From Vagococcus intermedius (GTDB lineage Bacteria; Bacillota; Bacilli; Lactobacillales; Vagococcaceae): DNA of 64,000 nucleotides. Shown one piece after another: positions 8,038 through 16,858 of this stretch (positions within the stretch are counted from its first letter, which is position 1; each line of letters opens with the position of its first letter). The stretch covers positions 1,632,164 through 1,696,163 of the forward strand of contig NZ_CP110232.1 of the NCBI RefSeq assembly GCF_029144185.1, given 5' to 3'. Position numbers and translations under genes: made by a program. Under the pieces are notes generated by a model. That model did no database searches. It was not told the DNA's origin and saw only the letters and a list, made by a program, of their open reading frames with translations.

Positions 8038-9135
8038 TTATTGCATAATCTCACTTAATCGAGTTGTGATTTTTAACATTTCTTGTTCGTTAACAGCACG
8101 AATATCAAATTCAATAATACCATTATTACTACGATAGTCACGTGTATAAACAGCCGGACTTTTGGCTTTAAGTTCTGTGATAACTTCACTGGCTGATTTT
8201 CCACCTGAAATAGTTACCTCTGCTCGGTAAATCTCACGACCTGCCCCATCTTGAATACTTCGACAGCTAACATCTGGAATCTCATTTAAGGATTTAACAA
8301 AAGGTGCTAAGCGAGCTTTCATTGCCTCGCCACTTTCAGAACCATTTGTGACATAATCTTCAAGTGCTTGTGTAAAGCCTAAAATATTTTCTTTACCGAT
8401 TTTCATTGATCGACCTAAGCCAAGTCCTTGCATCCTCACCCACTCAATGTAAGTCGCTTTTCCAACAACTAAACCAGAACTTGGGCCTTCAATTGCTTTA
8501 GCCCCACTATAGATAACCAAATCAGCTCCCATTTGAATATAACCAGTCAAGTCCTCTTCTGCTGCAGCATCTAAAATGAATGGTAAGTTGTTTCCTTTAG
8601 CTACTTTAATCGCCTCTTCAATTGACACCATACTTTTTTGAACCGTATGATGACTCTTAACATATAAAATAGCTGCAGTTTGGTCAGTTATCATCATTTC
8701 TAAATCTTCTGATGTACAACGATTGGCATAACCCGCTTCGACTAACTCACCGCCTCCTTGAGCAATCATAACATCAATCCCTGTTCCATAATCTACGTTA
8801 TGTCCTTTAGGCATGATAATTTCACGTTTTTCTCCACGGCGTTCATAAGGGTGATACAAATGATACCGACTTCCTTGACCAATTAGGGCTGCTATACTTT
8901 GAGCAATACCTGCTGAGGCACTCGAAACCACCAAGGCATCTTCTGATCCAACTAATTTCGCAATATAAGCACCTGTCTGTTTACTTAAATCAGCCATCTC
9001 ATAAAAACTATCACCCGCTTGGGCTTGAGCTTTCTTTACACGATCAGATACTTTTGATACACCTAAAATGGTCATTTTACCAGAAGCATTGATTACCTCT
9101 TTTAAATTATACTTTTCATAACTGGTTTGTGTCAT
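8038..9135 (-). CDS. dgaE: D-glucosaminate-6-phosphate ammonia-lyase family protein (PLP-dependent)
   Basis: 365 residues of the SelA-related PLP-enzyme family. Visible: the N-terminal INASGKMTILGVSKVS block, VVSSASAGIAQSIAA, PFILDAAAEEDLTG, and the cofactor-Lys region LVIYSGAKAIEGPSSG. DgaE removes ammonia from D-glucosaminate-6-phosphate to give 2-keto-3-deoxygluconate-6-phosphate. It overlaps the amidohydrolase gene by 20 bases and is followed closely by dgaF, so the three are translationally linked. The start has a strong AGGAGGAG site inside the end of the upstream gene. Confidence 0.85.
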   Translation of the reverse strand: MTQTSYEKYNLKEVINASGKMTILGVSKVSDRVKKAQAQAGDSFYEMADLSKQTGAYIAKLVGSEDALVVSSASAGIAQSIAALIGQGSRYHLYHPYERRGEKREIIMPKGHNVDYGTGIDVMIAQGGGELVEAGYANRCTSEDLEMMITDQTAAILYVKSHHTVQKSMVSIEEAIKVAKGNNLPFILDAAAEEDLTGYIQMGADLVIYSGAKAIEGPSSGLVVGKATYIEWVRMQGLGLGRSMKIGKENILGFTQALEDYVTNGSESGEAMKARLAPFVKSLNEIPDVSCRSIQDGAGREIYRAEVTISGGKSASEVITELKAKSPAVYTRDYRSNNGIIEFDIRAVNEQEMLKITTRLSEIMQ

Positions 9136-10228
9136 AACATACTCCTCCTACAATCGCTTGTGTCGGCACAATTTGTGTCTTCACTGTTCGCTTATTTCCA
9201 TTAGAATCAGTTAAAACTTTTGCTTCCTCACACAATTTAAAGACAGTAAAATCAGCATCATATCCTTCACTGATTTTTCCTTTTGTATTTAAAGAAAAAT
9301 ATTCAGCTGGCTTCACTGTGACTTTATCAATTAAACTAGGTAAATCATACCCTACTTCTAATAATTTTTCTAATGTTGTTGCTAAATCATGAACCGGACC
9401 TTCCTCACGATTGCGATGATAAATATCAGTACTAATAGTCGTTGCTAATAGCTCTTCTTTAAAAGCAACTTCAGCTACATGAAAATTGAAGCTATCTGTC
9501 CCGTGACCAATATCGAAGATAATTCCTTTATTGTAGGCCTCCCAAACGAAAGCTTTGATTGAATCATCACTCGCCAAAATACCATTTTCTTTACCGTTAA
9601 AACAGTGAGTCACAATATCACCTTTATCCAAACAGTTTAAAATATCTGATAATTCTGGCGGTGCTGACCCTATATGAACCATTAACGGTATATCATCGCA
9701 TGCTTTCTGTATCTCTTTAGCTAAAACTAAAGGTTGAATACCGTTATCTCCAATTACTGTTTTACTCATACGTGCTTTTAAGCCTACAATAAAATCTGGA
9801 TATTGTTTCAAAACTTTTTGAACACGTTCTTTTTTTATCTTATTTAAATCGGAAAGTTCATCTTGAGCTAAGATCCCCCATTCTGAAATATTGACTAAAG
9901 CTAACACATTTGTGTGTGCTTTAGCTGCTAAGTCATAAAATTCGCCAATATTTTGAGCACCAGTCGAACCTGCATCAATAACCGTAGTCACACCTTTTGA
10001 TATTCCGATTTCATCGGGAAAATCATAATATAAAGACAATTTTTCAAAACAATGGACATGACTATCAATCCAACCAGCTGAGAGATATTCATCATCTGAT
10101 AACCAGAGAACGTTTGTAGCTTCATTTTCAATACAAGGTGCAACTTTTACAATTCTACCTTCACTCACTAAAATATCACACCGTTCATTAGATACTAACT
10201 GGGCGTTTTTAATTAATAAATCAGCCAT
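9116..10228 (-). CDS. Amidohydrolase/deacetylase family metallohydrolase
   Basis: 370 residues, amidohydrolase superfamily barrel flanked by small beta domains. Metal-site motifs are present: the HxH pair in GWIDSHVHC, the carbamylated-Lys candidate in VGLKARMSK, later His in MVHIGSAP and VTHCFNG, and the Asp-bearing ISTDIYHRN. This is the EF_0837-type family found beside dgaE/dgaF-like genes; its reaction has not, to my knowledge, been settled. Here removal of an acetyl group from an N-acetyl amino-sugar acid before DgaE is the simplest reading. Two ATG codons lie in tandem (10231 and 10228); the second is better spaced from AGGA. The gene overlaps or abuts mupG in a TAATG junction. Confidence 0.8.
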   Translation of the reverse strand: MADLLIKNAQLVSNERCDILVSEGRIVKVAPCIENEATNVLWLSDDEYLSAGWIDSHVHCFEKLSLYYDFPDEIGISKGVTTVIDAGSTGAQNIGEFYDLAAKAHTNVLALVNISEWGILAQDELSDLNKIKKERVQKVLKQYPDFIVGLKARMSKTVIGDNGIQPLVLAKEIQKACDDIPLMVHIGSAPPELSDILNCLDKGDIVTHCFNGKENGILASDDSIKAFVWEAYNKGIIFDIGHGTDSFNFHVAEVAFKEELLATTISTDIYHRNREEGPVHDLATTLEKLLEVGYDLPSLIDKVTVKPAEYFSLNTKGKISEGYDADFTVFKLCEEAKVLTDSNGNKRTVKTQIVPTQAIVGGVCYDTNQL

Positions 10229-10230
10229 CA

Positions 10231-11328
10231 TTAATTCCTACTTTCAGCTTCAAATTTAAACTTACTCCATGGTAATAAATAATCTAATAAAACTAACTCT
10301 TCTTCTTTTACACAGCCTACTTTATTTTTGCGTAAATCCTTATGCGGCTCTAATACAACTTGCAATTCATTTTTATATTTACCAAAGTCATCATTGCCAA
10401 TTACAATATCCCCCCGTTGGAAGAGTTGTTCATTGTCATGTGCTGGATTAGACACCTGGCTGAATTTTTTGCGAACTTCTGTTGAACGAACGACCTGATT
10501 CGTAATATCTCCTCTACGGAAATGCTGACAAGTCTCGACAATTTCTGTTTCAACTTCATTTACGTCTGCTACATACTGAATAGATAAATGTAATTGATAT
10601 GGATCAATTGCTGACATCGCTTGTAGTTCATCAGCTGAAGCATAAGCATTGCCAATGACAACATCATCAATAAGACCAGTAGCAAATAAATGTTTAGTTT
10701 GTACCTCAATTGGTAAATGACGATGCTCTTCCAAAGTCGGCAAGCCATCATTTATATTCCAAGGTCCAATTTTTCCTACTTGTGAATTAACAAAAGCGGC
10801 TGTCCGTAAACCTTGTTTTTTGAAACGTTCGCTACATTTTACAAAGAAATCATACGGCAAAGCAGTTCCTTCTTGTGGATAAAAATTGTGACATCCGTAT
10901 AAAAACGGTTTATTAGCTTGATAGGTTAAAATATTATCTAAATAAGCCACATCATTACTCATATTTAATTCAATCTTTAATCCAAATGGATTATAAGTTA
11001 ACATTGCTTCTTTATTGCCATCAAACCCTAAGTCTAGACGGATACCATCCGCTCCTAATTCATGAAAAAATGTAAGATCGTCGTAGGAAATACCTAACTC
11101 TTCAAAAATATTAGGTGCAATATCTAAGATAACTTCATAATCTAAATCTTTAGCTACTTGAATAATTTTCGAAAATTTTTGACTTACTTTTTCTTTTCCT
11201 TCGGTTACTTCTAACATACTAATAAACATTCTTGAAAAACCAAATGATGCTGCCAATTCGACATACTCTTGATCCTTCTCAAATTCACTATGGTCTGGGT
11301 AAATAGAAATTCCTAATCGTCTGTTCAT
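10231..11328 (-). CDS. mupG: MupG-family 6-phospho-N-acetylmuramidase-like glycosidase
   Basis: 365 residues of the DUF871/MupG family: a TIM barrel starting RRLGISIYPDHSEFEKDQEYV, a central GCHNFYPQEGTALPY block typical of the family, and a C-terminal beta domain. Characterised members hydrolyse MurNAc-6-phosphate-GlcNAc after PTS uptake. In this operon there is no MurQ etherase, MurP or MurNAc-type EIIBC, and the downstream genes handle amino-sugar acids instead, so a phospho-disaccharide other than MurNAc-GlcNAc may be the substrate. The start ATG follows GGAGGA. The gene is separated from the EIIC gene by a 127-base gap and is tightly packed with the downstream genes. Confidence 0.82.
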   Translation of the reverse strand: MNRRLGISIYPDHSEFEKDQEYVELAASFGFSRMFISMLEVTEGKEKVSQKFSKIIQVAKDLDYEVILDIAPNIFEELGISYDDLTFFHELGADGIRLDLGFDGNKEAMLTYNPFGLKIELNMSNDVAYLDNILTYQANKPFLYGCHNFYPQEGTALPYDFFVKCSERFKKQGLRTAAFVNSQVGKIGPWNINDGLPTLEEHRHLPIEVQTKHLFATGLIDDVVIGNAYASADELQAMSAIDPYQLHLSIQYVADVNEVETEIVETCQHFRRGDITNQVVRSTEVRKKFSQVSNPAHDNEQLFQRGDIVIGNDDFGKYKNELQVVLEPHKDLRKNKVGCVKEEELVLLDYLLPWSKFKFEAESRN

Positions 11329-11455
11329 TGATTACATTCCTCCATTATTTTTAAACTAAAAAGCACAGGTTTTAGACTAACATCTCACTAATATAATAAC
11401 ATTATAATAATAAGATGTATATTGTCGTAACTCATGCTTTTTAATTTTTATTCAA

Positions 11456-12751
11456 TTAATTGGCTTGTTCTAATTTTTCTTTTTCGATTTGTTGTTTTTC
11501 AAATACTTTAAAGAATGGGTAATAGATAGCTAAAGCAATTAAGAAATTAACTATAACTAAAATAGCTGCCGCTACGCTCCAATTGGTACTCATCCAAGCC
11601 GCAACTGGTGCAGGAATAGCAAAAGGTAAACGTGCTACCATCATTGGGACGACATCAGTTACAGTTAAAAAGTACGATAGTGTGGTCGTAACCAATGGTG
11701 CTAAAATAAAAGGAATTCCTAAAATTGGATTCATTACAATTGGTGCACCAAAAATAATTGGTTCATTAATATTGAATAAGCCTGGTAAAAATGATAAACG
11801 ACCTAAACTTTTTAAGTAATCTGATTTTGAAAACATCATTAAGATAACTAATGCTAAAGTTGTTCCTGCTCCACCGATCCAAATAAACCATTGTAAAAAC
11901 TGTTCAGTAAAGATATTAGGCATATTATGAGCATTAGCGCCAGCATTAAATGCATCAATATTTTCTGCAATTGAAATATCCCAAAACGGGCGAATAACAG
12001 GTCCCATAATAGCAGGACCATGAATACCTAAAACCCAGAAAAAAGTTATTAAAAAGACTGTTAGTAAGCCACCTAGTAGGCTATTTCCAGCTAAAACATC
12101 TTTTAAGGGCATTAATAATGTACTCAGGAAAGTGCTAATATCAAAATTTAAAACATATCTGATAAACCAGAAAAATAAAATAACAACTAATGCCGGTAGT
12201 AGCGCAATAAATGAATTTGAGACTTCTGGTGGGACACCTGCTGGCATTTTAATTGTAATATCACGTTTTTTCATAAAATTAAAAATTTCAACTGATACAA
12301 TCGCTGCAACCATCGCACCAAATAAAGAAGACGAACTTAGATTACCGATGTTAATATAACGACCCGCTCCAATAACATCTGGAACATCTTCCATAACTTG
12401 TAGTGGTTTAACTGTTGAGATTAAAAAAGCTAAAATCGCTAATAACCCACTTGATAATTCATCTAAATCATAGCTACGTGCTAAATTTGTTGCAATCCCA
12501 TAGGTTGCATACAGTGACATAATTCCTACCGTATACCTGAAGGGTATATCCAACATTGGTTTGTATGGTTCAATGATTGCTGCAACTGATTCGATTGGAA
12601 TATTTAATAAAATCGTGAAAAATGATCCTACAATAATTAATGGCATCGTTGCTATTAACCCTTTACGAATAGCTGTCATGTGTCGTTGGGACCCTACTTT
12701 ATTAGCGATAGGCATTACTTTTGCTTCCAAAAAAGTGACTAATTTGTCCAT
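11456..12751 (-). CDS. PTS lactose/cellobiose-family EIIC permease
   Basis: 431 residues from the ATG at 12751, preceded by AGGGAGAG. It begins MDKLVTFLEAKVMPIANKVGSQRHMTAIRKG and carries about ten membrane segments, with the family-typical FNINEPIIFGAPIVMNP near residue 335 and the LGIHGPAIMGPV loop. It should import a disaccharide with phosphorylation, but no EIIA or EIIB gene is in this operon, so these must come from elsewhere. First gene of the GntR-controlled operon with mupG, amidohydrolase, dgaE, dgaF and kdgK; the promoter overlaps a palindromic operator. Confidence 0.9.
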   Translation of the reverse strand: MDKLVTFLEAKVMPIANKVGSQRHMTAIRKGLIATMPLIIVGSFFTILLNIPIESVAAIIEPYKPMLDIPFRYTVGIMSLYATYGIATNLARSYDLDELSSGLLAILAFLISTVKPLQVMEDVPDVIGAGRYINIGNLSSSSLFGAMVAAIVSVEIFNFMKKRDITIKMPAGVPPEVSNSFIALLPALVVILFFWFIRYVLNFDISTFLSTLLMPLKDVLAGNSLLGGLLTVFLITFFWVLGIHGPAIMGPVIRPFWDISIAENIDAFNAGANAHNMPNIFTEQFLQWFIWIGGAGTTLALVILMMFSKSDYLKSLGRLSFLPGLFNINEPIIFGAPIVMNPILGIPFILAPLVTTTLSYFLTVTDVVPMMVARLPFAIPAPVAAWMSTNWSVAAAILVIVNFLIALAIYYPFFKVFEKQQIEKEKLEQAN

Positions 12752-12796
12752 TGTTCTCTCCCTAATCATCATATTTATAATTTCTAATTCAACACA

Positions 12797-12824
12797 ATTA
12801 TAACATTATAACGTTATAATGCAA
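12797..12824 (-). promoter_or_regulatory. Promoter with embedded GntR-type operator for the EIIC-mupG-dga operon
   Basis: On the minus strand: -35 TTGCAT (12819-12824), 16-base spacer, -10 TATAAT (12797-12802). The spacer is an 18-base perfect palindrome, cattataacgttataatg (12804-12821), and the half-site TTATAAC is repeated next to it. The adjacent GntR/UTRA protein is the obvious ligand. Confidence 0.8.
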
Positions 12825-12833
12825 TATGATTTT

Positions 12834-12866
12834 AAAAAAAGACCGCTATAACATTATATAGCGGTC
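12834..12866 (-). terminator. Terminator of the gntR gene
   Basis: Ten-base perfect stem (gaccgctata, 12841-12850, complement 12857-12866) with a six-base loop. Seven U follow on the minus strand. It separates gntR from the operon it is expected to control. Confidence 0.9.
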
Positions 12867-12872
12867 TTTGTA

Positions 12873-13574
12873 TTAAATTTCAAACTCCATTTCATATGGA
12901 TACTGTTCCGTATTATATAAAGCAACTGAGACTTCTATCACTTTTCCATCATTATCAAATGACTTTCTCACTCGTTTCATTACATGTGTTACGTCAGTGG
13001 CTAATAAATTTTGTTCTGCAGCACCAATGATACTAACTGAAAATTGATCTTTAAAATGATCGACTACTAAATGATTGTCAGCTAAAATACGATAAAGAGA
13101 ACTATCAGCTAATTTTTCTTGTGTTTCTTGAAAGACTTTACCTGGAATGAAATGATTAAAAATAATATATGGCTCCTCATTCAACTCATACATTCTTGTA
13201 ATCTTAGTAACCTCCGCTCCAAAAAAAGCAAAGTAAGGATGCTCATGTTCTAATGTTACTTTTTCGATATTAACGATTTTCTTACTAAGCGTCATCCCTT
13301 TTTTTTCTAAAATCGTTGAAAAAGAATCTCCCTTAGAAAGCTTATTAAACAACCGATTACTAATCACTGTTGTGCCTTTGCCACTCTTCTTCTCAACGTA
13401 GCCTTGTAATGCTAAAACCTCGACAGCTTTTCTAATCGTAATTTTACTAACTTCGAATAACCCTTCAAATTCTGTTTCTGTCGGCAACATACTCCCTACA
13501 GGATAAACATTATTTTGTATGTCATTCTTTATTGTATCAGCAATCTCCAAATACAGTACCTTTTTTCGTCTCAT
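12873..13574 (-). CDS. GntR-family (UTRA domain) transcriptional regulator
   Basis: 233 residues. The N-terminal winged helix-turn-helix includes GSMLPTETEFEGLFEVSKIT and IRKAVEVLALQGYVEKKSGKG; a UTRA effector domain fills about residues 90-230. It lies directly upstream of the EIIC-mupG-dga operon on the same strand but is closed off by its own terminator. The 18-base palindrome in the operon promoter is a natural target, with a phosphorylated sugar or sugar acid as probable inducer. A good ribosome site (GAGAGGG) precedes the ATG. Confidence 0.9.
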   Translation of the reverse strand: MRRKKVLYLEIADTIKNDIQNNVYPVGSMLPTETEFEGLFEVSKITIRKAVEVLALQGYVEKKSGKGTTVISNRLFNKLSKGDSFSTILEKKGMTLSKKIVNIEKVTLEHEHPYFAFFGAEVTKITRMYELNEEPYIIFNHFIPGKVFQETQEKLADSSLYRILADNHLVVDHFKDQFSVSIIGAAEQNLLATDVTHVMKRVRKSFDNDGKVIEVSVALYNTEQYPYEMEFEI

Positions 13575-13748
13575 TTTAATACCCTCTCAATACCTTTTAT
13601 CTCGTATTTAATAAATGTTTAATCTCATTCGTTACTTTATTATATATTATACAAAAAAAAAGCAAAAAATACTTGCAATAACTTTTATATTTAATGCCTT
13701 TATAACTTCCCCCTCAAAATCACCTAACGCTTGTCATCACTATTTACC

Positions 13749-14636
13749 TCAATCTTGATGATATTCACTGTAAACTTCTTGTTTTTTCAACCCTCTTAAT
13801 TTAGCTACTTTTTTGATTGCCTCTTTAGAAGAGACTTGACTCAGTTGCATTACTTCTTCAATATGCTCTAAGACATTCAACCCTTCCCAAGTAGACTGCT
13901 CTTCTTCTAATAACTGACTTTCAGAAATTCCTCCAACTAAAATACAACACTCACCTTTAATATCATTTTCTTCAAGATAGGTTGCAATTTCTAACAATGT
14001 GCCCCTCAAATATTCTTCATGTAATTTTGTTAATTCGCGACATAATACAGCTGGACGTTCATCACCAAAAACAGTTGCCATGTTCATAAAAGTTGTCTTG
14101 ACACGATACGGTGATTCATAAAAAATTGTGGTTTCTAATTTATCTTTTAACTTAGTTAATTCTGTTAATTGCTCACTTTTTTTACGGGGTAAAAAACCAT
14201 AAAACGTAAACTGGTCAGCAGGTAGACCAGACGCAACCAAAGCTGTAACTCCCGCAGTTGCACCTGGCAAAGCAACCACTGAAATATCTGCCTCTATACA
14301 TGCAACAACTAACTCATGTCCTGGATCACTAATTGAAGGCATTCCAGCATCACTCACTTGAGCAATCATCTCGCCTTCTAGCATTCTGCCAATTAGCTCA
14401 GGAATACGCTCTCTAAAATTATGATCGTGAAAACTAATTTGGGGTGTTTTAATTTCAAAATGATTCAATAATTTTTGCGTGTTTCTCGTATCCTCACTAG
14501 CAATGATAGACGCTTTATGTAACATATCGATAGCACGATATGTCATATCTTGCAAATTACCAATCGGTGTCGGAACTAAGTATAAGGCACCCTCATTTGC
14601 TTTTAATTTATCAAAACTTTTTTGCTTATTTATCAT
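13749..14636 (-). CDS. rsmI: 16S rRNA (cytidine-1402-2'-O)-methyltransferase RsmI
   Basis: 295 residues, tetrapyrrole-methylase fold. N-terminal LYLVPTPIGNLQDMT, SEDTRNTQKLL, QVSDAGMPSISDPG and LPGATAGVTALVASG are the signature blocks of RsmI. It 2'-O-methylates C1402 in the decoding centre of 16S rRNA. It is the last gene of the dnaX-to-rsmI cluster, in the conserved position next to yabA but separated from it by a terminator, so it probably has its own promoter. Confidence 0.95.
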   Translation of the reverse strand: MINKQKSFDKLKANEGALYLVPTPIGNLQDMTYRAIDMLHKASIIASEDTRNTQKLLNHFEIKTPQISFHDHNFRERIPELIGRMLEGEMIAQVSDAGMPSISDPGHELVVACIEADISVVALPGATAGVTALVASGLPADQFTFYGFLPRKKSEQLTELTKLKDKLETTIFYESPYRVKTTFMNMATVFGDERPAVLCRELTKLHEEYLRGTLLEIATYLEENDIKGECCILVGGISESQLLEEEQSTWEGLNVLEHIEEVMQLSQVSSKEAIKKVAKLRGLKKQEVYSEYHQD

Positions 14637-14680
14637 TGTTACAACTCCTTTATCTTCCTAATAAATAACATTCTTATCAA

Positions 14681-14710
14681 AAAAAAACCGGTTGGATTGC
14701 TCCAACCAGT
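14681..14710 (-). terminator. Terminator after yabA
   Basis: Stem ggttgga/tccaacc (14690-14696 and 14701-14707) extended by two further pairs around one mismatch. Seven U follow on the minus strand, directly beyond the yabA stop. Confidence 0.85.
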
Positions 14711-15052
14711 TTATTTACGTTCACCGTAAATAACGTCTAAACAAAAGGCGCACTCTTCATCGTTTTCACGACGTGAGCCATAACAAACATTACACACATG
14801 AAACCCTTCTTCATAAATCTTCTCTAAATTAAGTCTTGATTTAGATAATTCTTGTTTTTCATCTGGCTCTTCCATACTCAATGATTCTAATTCCATTAAA
14901 CGAGCTCTTAAATGTTTATTCTCAATTTCCAAATTGACATTTTGTTCCGTTAAACTGTCAACTGCAACTTTCATATCACTTAAACGTGATAAAATACCTT
15001 TTATCTCAAATTCTAAGTGACCAAACTCATCATATAATGTTTTTTTATCCAT
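14711..15052 (-). CDS. yabA: Replication initiation control protein YabA
   Basis: 113 residues from the ATG at 15052, which begins the typical [14 protein letters not shown] sequence; the longer frame lies inside the preceding gene. An N-terminal coiled coil (about residues 1-60) is followed by a C-terminal zinc module, HVCNVCYG and CAFCLDVIY. YabA binds DnaA and the DnaN clamp and limits over-initiation. The start overlaps the end of yaaT by eight bases, so the pair is coupled. Confidence 0.95.
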   Translation of the reverse strand: MDKKTLYDEFGHLEFEIKGILSRLSDMKVAVDSLTEQNVNLEIENKHLRARLMELESLSMEEPDEKQELSKSRLNLEKIYEEGFHVCNVCYGSRRENDEECAFCLDVIYGERK

Positions 15053-15902
15053 TAGCCTCTTCCTTTTTACCACTGGCTGCTTTGGCTGCCTCTTGTTTTT
15101 CAGCAAATTCTTTTAATTCATCATAGTCGTAATCAATAGTCACATCTTTACCGTACAATTTTATTTTAAGTACTCGATCTAAAAGATTCAAACCTATCAC
15201 ACGACCACGACCTTCTGGTGTAAGCATCTCAGTACCATAATCTGGTAGCTCACGTTTTGCTTCTTCATAAATATCATTTTCATATTTCAAACAACACATT
15301 AACCGACCACATAAACCTGAAATTTTTGTTTGGTTCAGCGATAAGTTTTGATCTTTTGCCATTTTTATAGAGACTGGAATAAAATCACCTAAAAATGTTG
15401 AACAGCATAATTGCCGTCCACAAGGACCTATTCCACCCAATAATTTTGCTTCATCACGGACACCAATTTGACGTAACTCAATTCGTGTTTTAAAAATTGC
15501 AGCTAAATCCTTGACCAAGCCACGAAAATCAATCCGTCCATCAGCTGTAAACTGAAATATCATCTTCGAACGATCAAAGGCATACTCAACATGAATAAGT
15601 TTCATTTCCAATTCATGTTCGTTAATTTTAGCTTTTGCAACTGACTTTGCCGCCTCAGCATCGGCTTGATTTTTTACTTCTTTAGCAATATCTTCAAACG
15701 ATGCTTTTTTTATAATAGGTTTCAATTCATCCGGTACATCTTTTGGATCTAGTTCTTGGTTAGGAATGGCAACTTGACCTAACTGCTTACTTTGTTGCGT
15801 TTCAACCAAAACTTTTTCATTATATGCATACTCTTCATTATTTGAAGAGAAATAATAGATATGACCTGCCGATCTAAATCTTACACCAACAACTTCTACC
15901 AT
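15045..15902 (-). CDS. yaaT: PSP1-domain protein YaaT (RicT)
   Basis: 285 residues, starting [13 protein letters not shown] at the ATG at 15902, well placed after AAGGAGGATT. The conserved PSP1 core carries the cysteine pattern CGRQLCC ... [11 protein letters not shown]. In Bacillus subtilis RicT works with RicF (YlbF) and RicA (YmcA) as an iron-sulphur complex that stimulates RNase Y processing. A RicF homologue is present at 53.4-53.8 kb of this window; RicA is not seen. It lies between holB and yabA as in other Firmicutes. Confidence 0.93.
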   Translation of the reverse strand: MVEVVGVRFRSAGHIYYFSSNNEEYAYNEKVLVETQQSKQLGQVAIPNQELDPKDVPDELKPIIKKASFEDIAKEVKNQADAEAAKSVAKAKINEHELEMKLIHVEYAFDRSKMIFQFTADGRIDFRGLVKDLAAIFKTRIELRQIGVRDEAKLLGGIGPCGRQLCCSTFLGDFIPVSIKMAKDQNLSLNQTKISGLCGRLMCCLKYENDIYEEAKRELPDYGTEMLTPEGRGRVIGLNLLDRVLKIKLYGKDVTIDYDYDELKEFAEKQEAAKAASGKKEEANG

Positions 15903-15912
15903 TGAATCCTCC

Positions 15913-16857
15913 TTATCCATCTAACAAGGTAATTGTTAACTGTTCGCAAACATTTTGAAAACTGACATTTGCTTCAAACTTTTTGCGACTGATTAAGGTC
16001 TGTTCGATTCCAGTTACTATTTTTTGTTGTGACCATTTGCTACGAGTTACTTGAGTATCTTCACCTCTTACCTTGTTATAAAGTAACTGATTAAAATAGA
16101 CTAGTAGCATATCAAACATTAATAACTGTTGTTTTTTATCTTTAAACTGTTTGACTAATTTTTGTTGGACAAATACAAAGCTAAAATGATTGCTTTCAAC
16201 TAAATAAGTCACCCATTTTAGAACAGCTTCTTTAGATTCATTAAACCACTCATCTCTATAAAATTCAATAGCTTTCTCTTTGCTATTAGTAAGTTCAGCT
16301 AAAAATTTGGCTTCAATGGGTGGAATATCCTCTGCTGTTAACAATAAGCTTAACTGTTTTTTAGATAAGGGATTAAAGTGTAACAACTGGCACCGCGATT
16401 GAATAGTTGGTAAAATTCGGGCTTTTGAATCTGTGATGAAAAGAATAATCATGTCACCGTCAGGTTCTTCAATAAATTTCAATAGACTGTTAGATGCACT
16501 TGTAGTTAGCTTTTCTGCTTCTTCAATGATGACTACTTTTTTCTGACTTTCCATCCCACTTTTGATAAAGGTTGCCTTAATATCTCTAATTTGGTCTACT
16601 TTAATTGTTTGACCTTCAGGAATTATCGTTAAGACATCAGGATGATCTCCTACCAAAATCCGTTGACAATTATGGCACTCGGCACAAGGTCTTGCTCCCT
16701 CTGATAAACAGAATATTGCCTGGGTGAGCCACAGAGCCATCTCTTTTTTACCTGTCCCTGATGCTCCTTCAAACAAATACGCATGGGTTAAACGCCCCTT
16801 AGTAATACTTGTGGATAGCTGTTGGTAGACTAAGGGTTGTAATTTAGCTAGTGACAT
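15913..16857 (-). CDS. holB: DNA polymerase III delta-prime subunit
   Basis: 314 residues from the ATG at 16857 (MSLAKLQPLVYQQL). Clamp-loader AAA+ features are HAYLFEGASGTGKKEMALW (P-loop), the zinc motif CAECHNC, the VVIIEEAEKL region and SNSLLKFIEEP. It acts with DnaX and delta to load the sliding clamp. The upstream frame could start at 16908 inside yaaQ, but the resulting extra 17 residues match nothing in the family. Ribosome site at the chosen start is weak, suggesting coupling to yaaQ, whose stop lies next to it. Confidence 0.9.
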   Translation of the reverse strand: MSLAKLQPLVYQQLSTSITKGRLTHAYLFEGASGTGKKEMALWLTQAIFCLSEGARPCAECHNCQRILVGDHPDVLTIIPEGQTIKVDQIRDIKATFIKSGMESQKKVVIIEEAEKLTTSASNSLLKFIEEPDGDMIILFITDSKARILPTIQSRCQLLHFNPLSKKQLSLLLTAEDIPPIEAKFLAELTNSKEKAIEFYRDEWFNESKEAVLKWVTYLVESNHFSFVFVQQKLVKQFKDKKQQLLMFDMLLVYFNQLLYNKVRGEDTQVTRSKWSQQKIVTGIEQTLISRKKFEANVSFQNVCEQLTITLLDG

Positions 16858-16858
16858 T

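Noticed and set aside
10569-10751. Short open frame inside mupG
   Set aside because: Same strand, different frame, no ribosome site, low-complexity product; the mupG frame explains the region.
12841-12866. Palindrome near the gntR end as a second operator
   Set aside because: It has a GC-rich ten-base stem, six-base loop and U tail in the right place for the gntR terminator.
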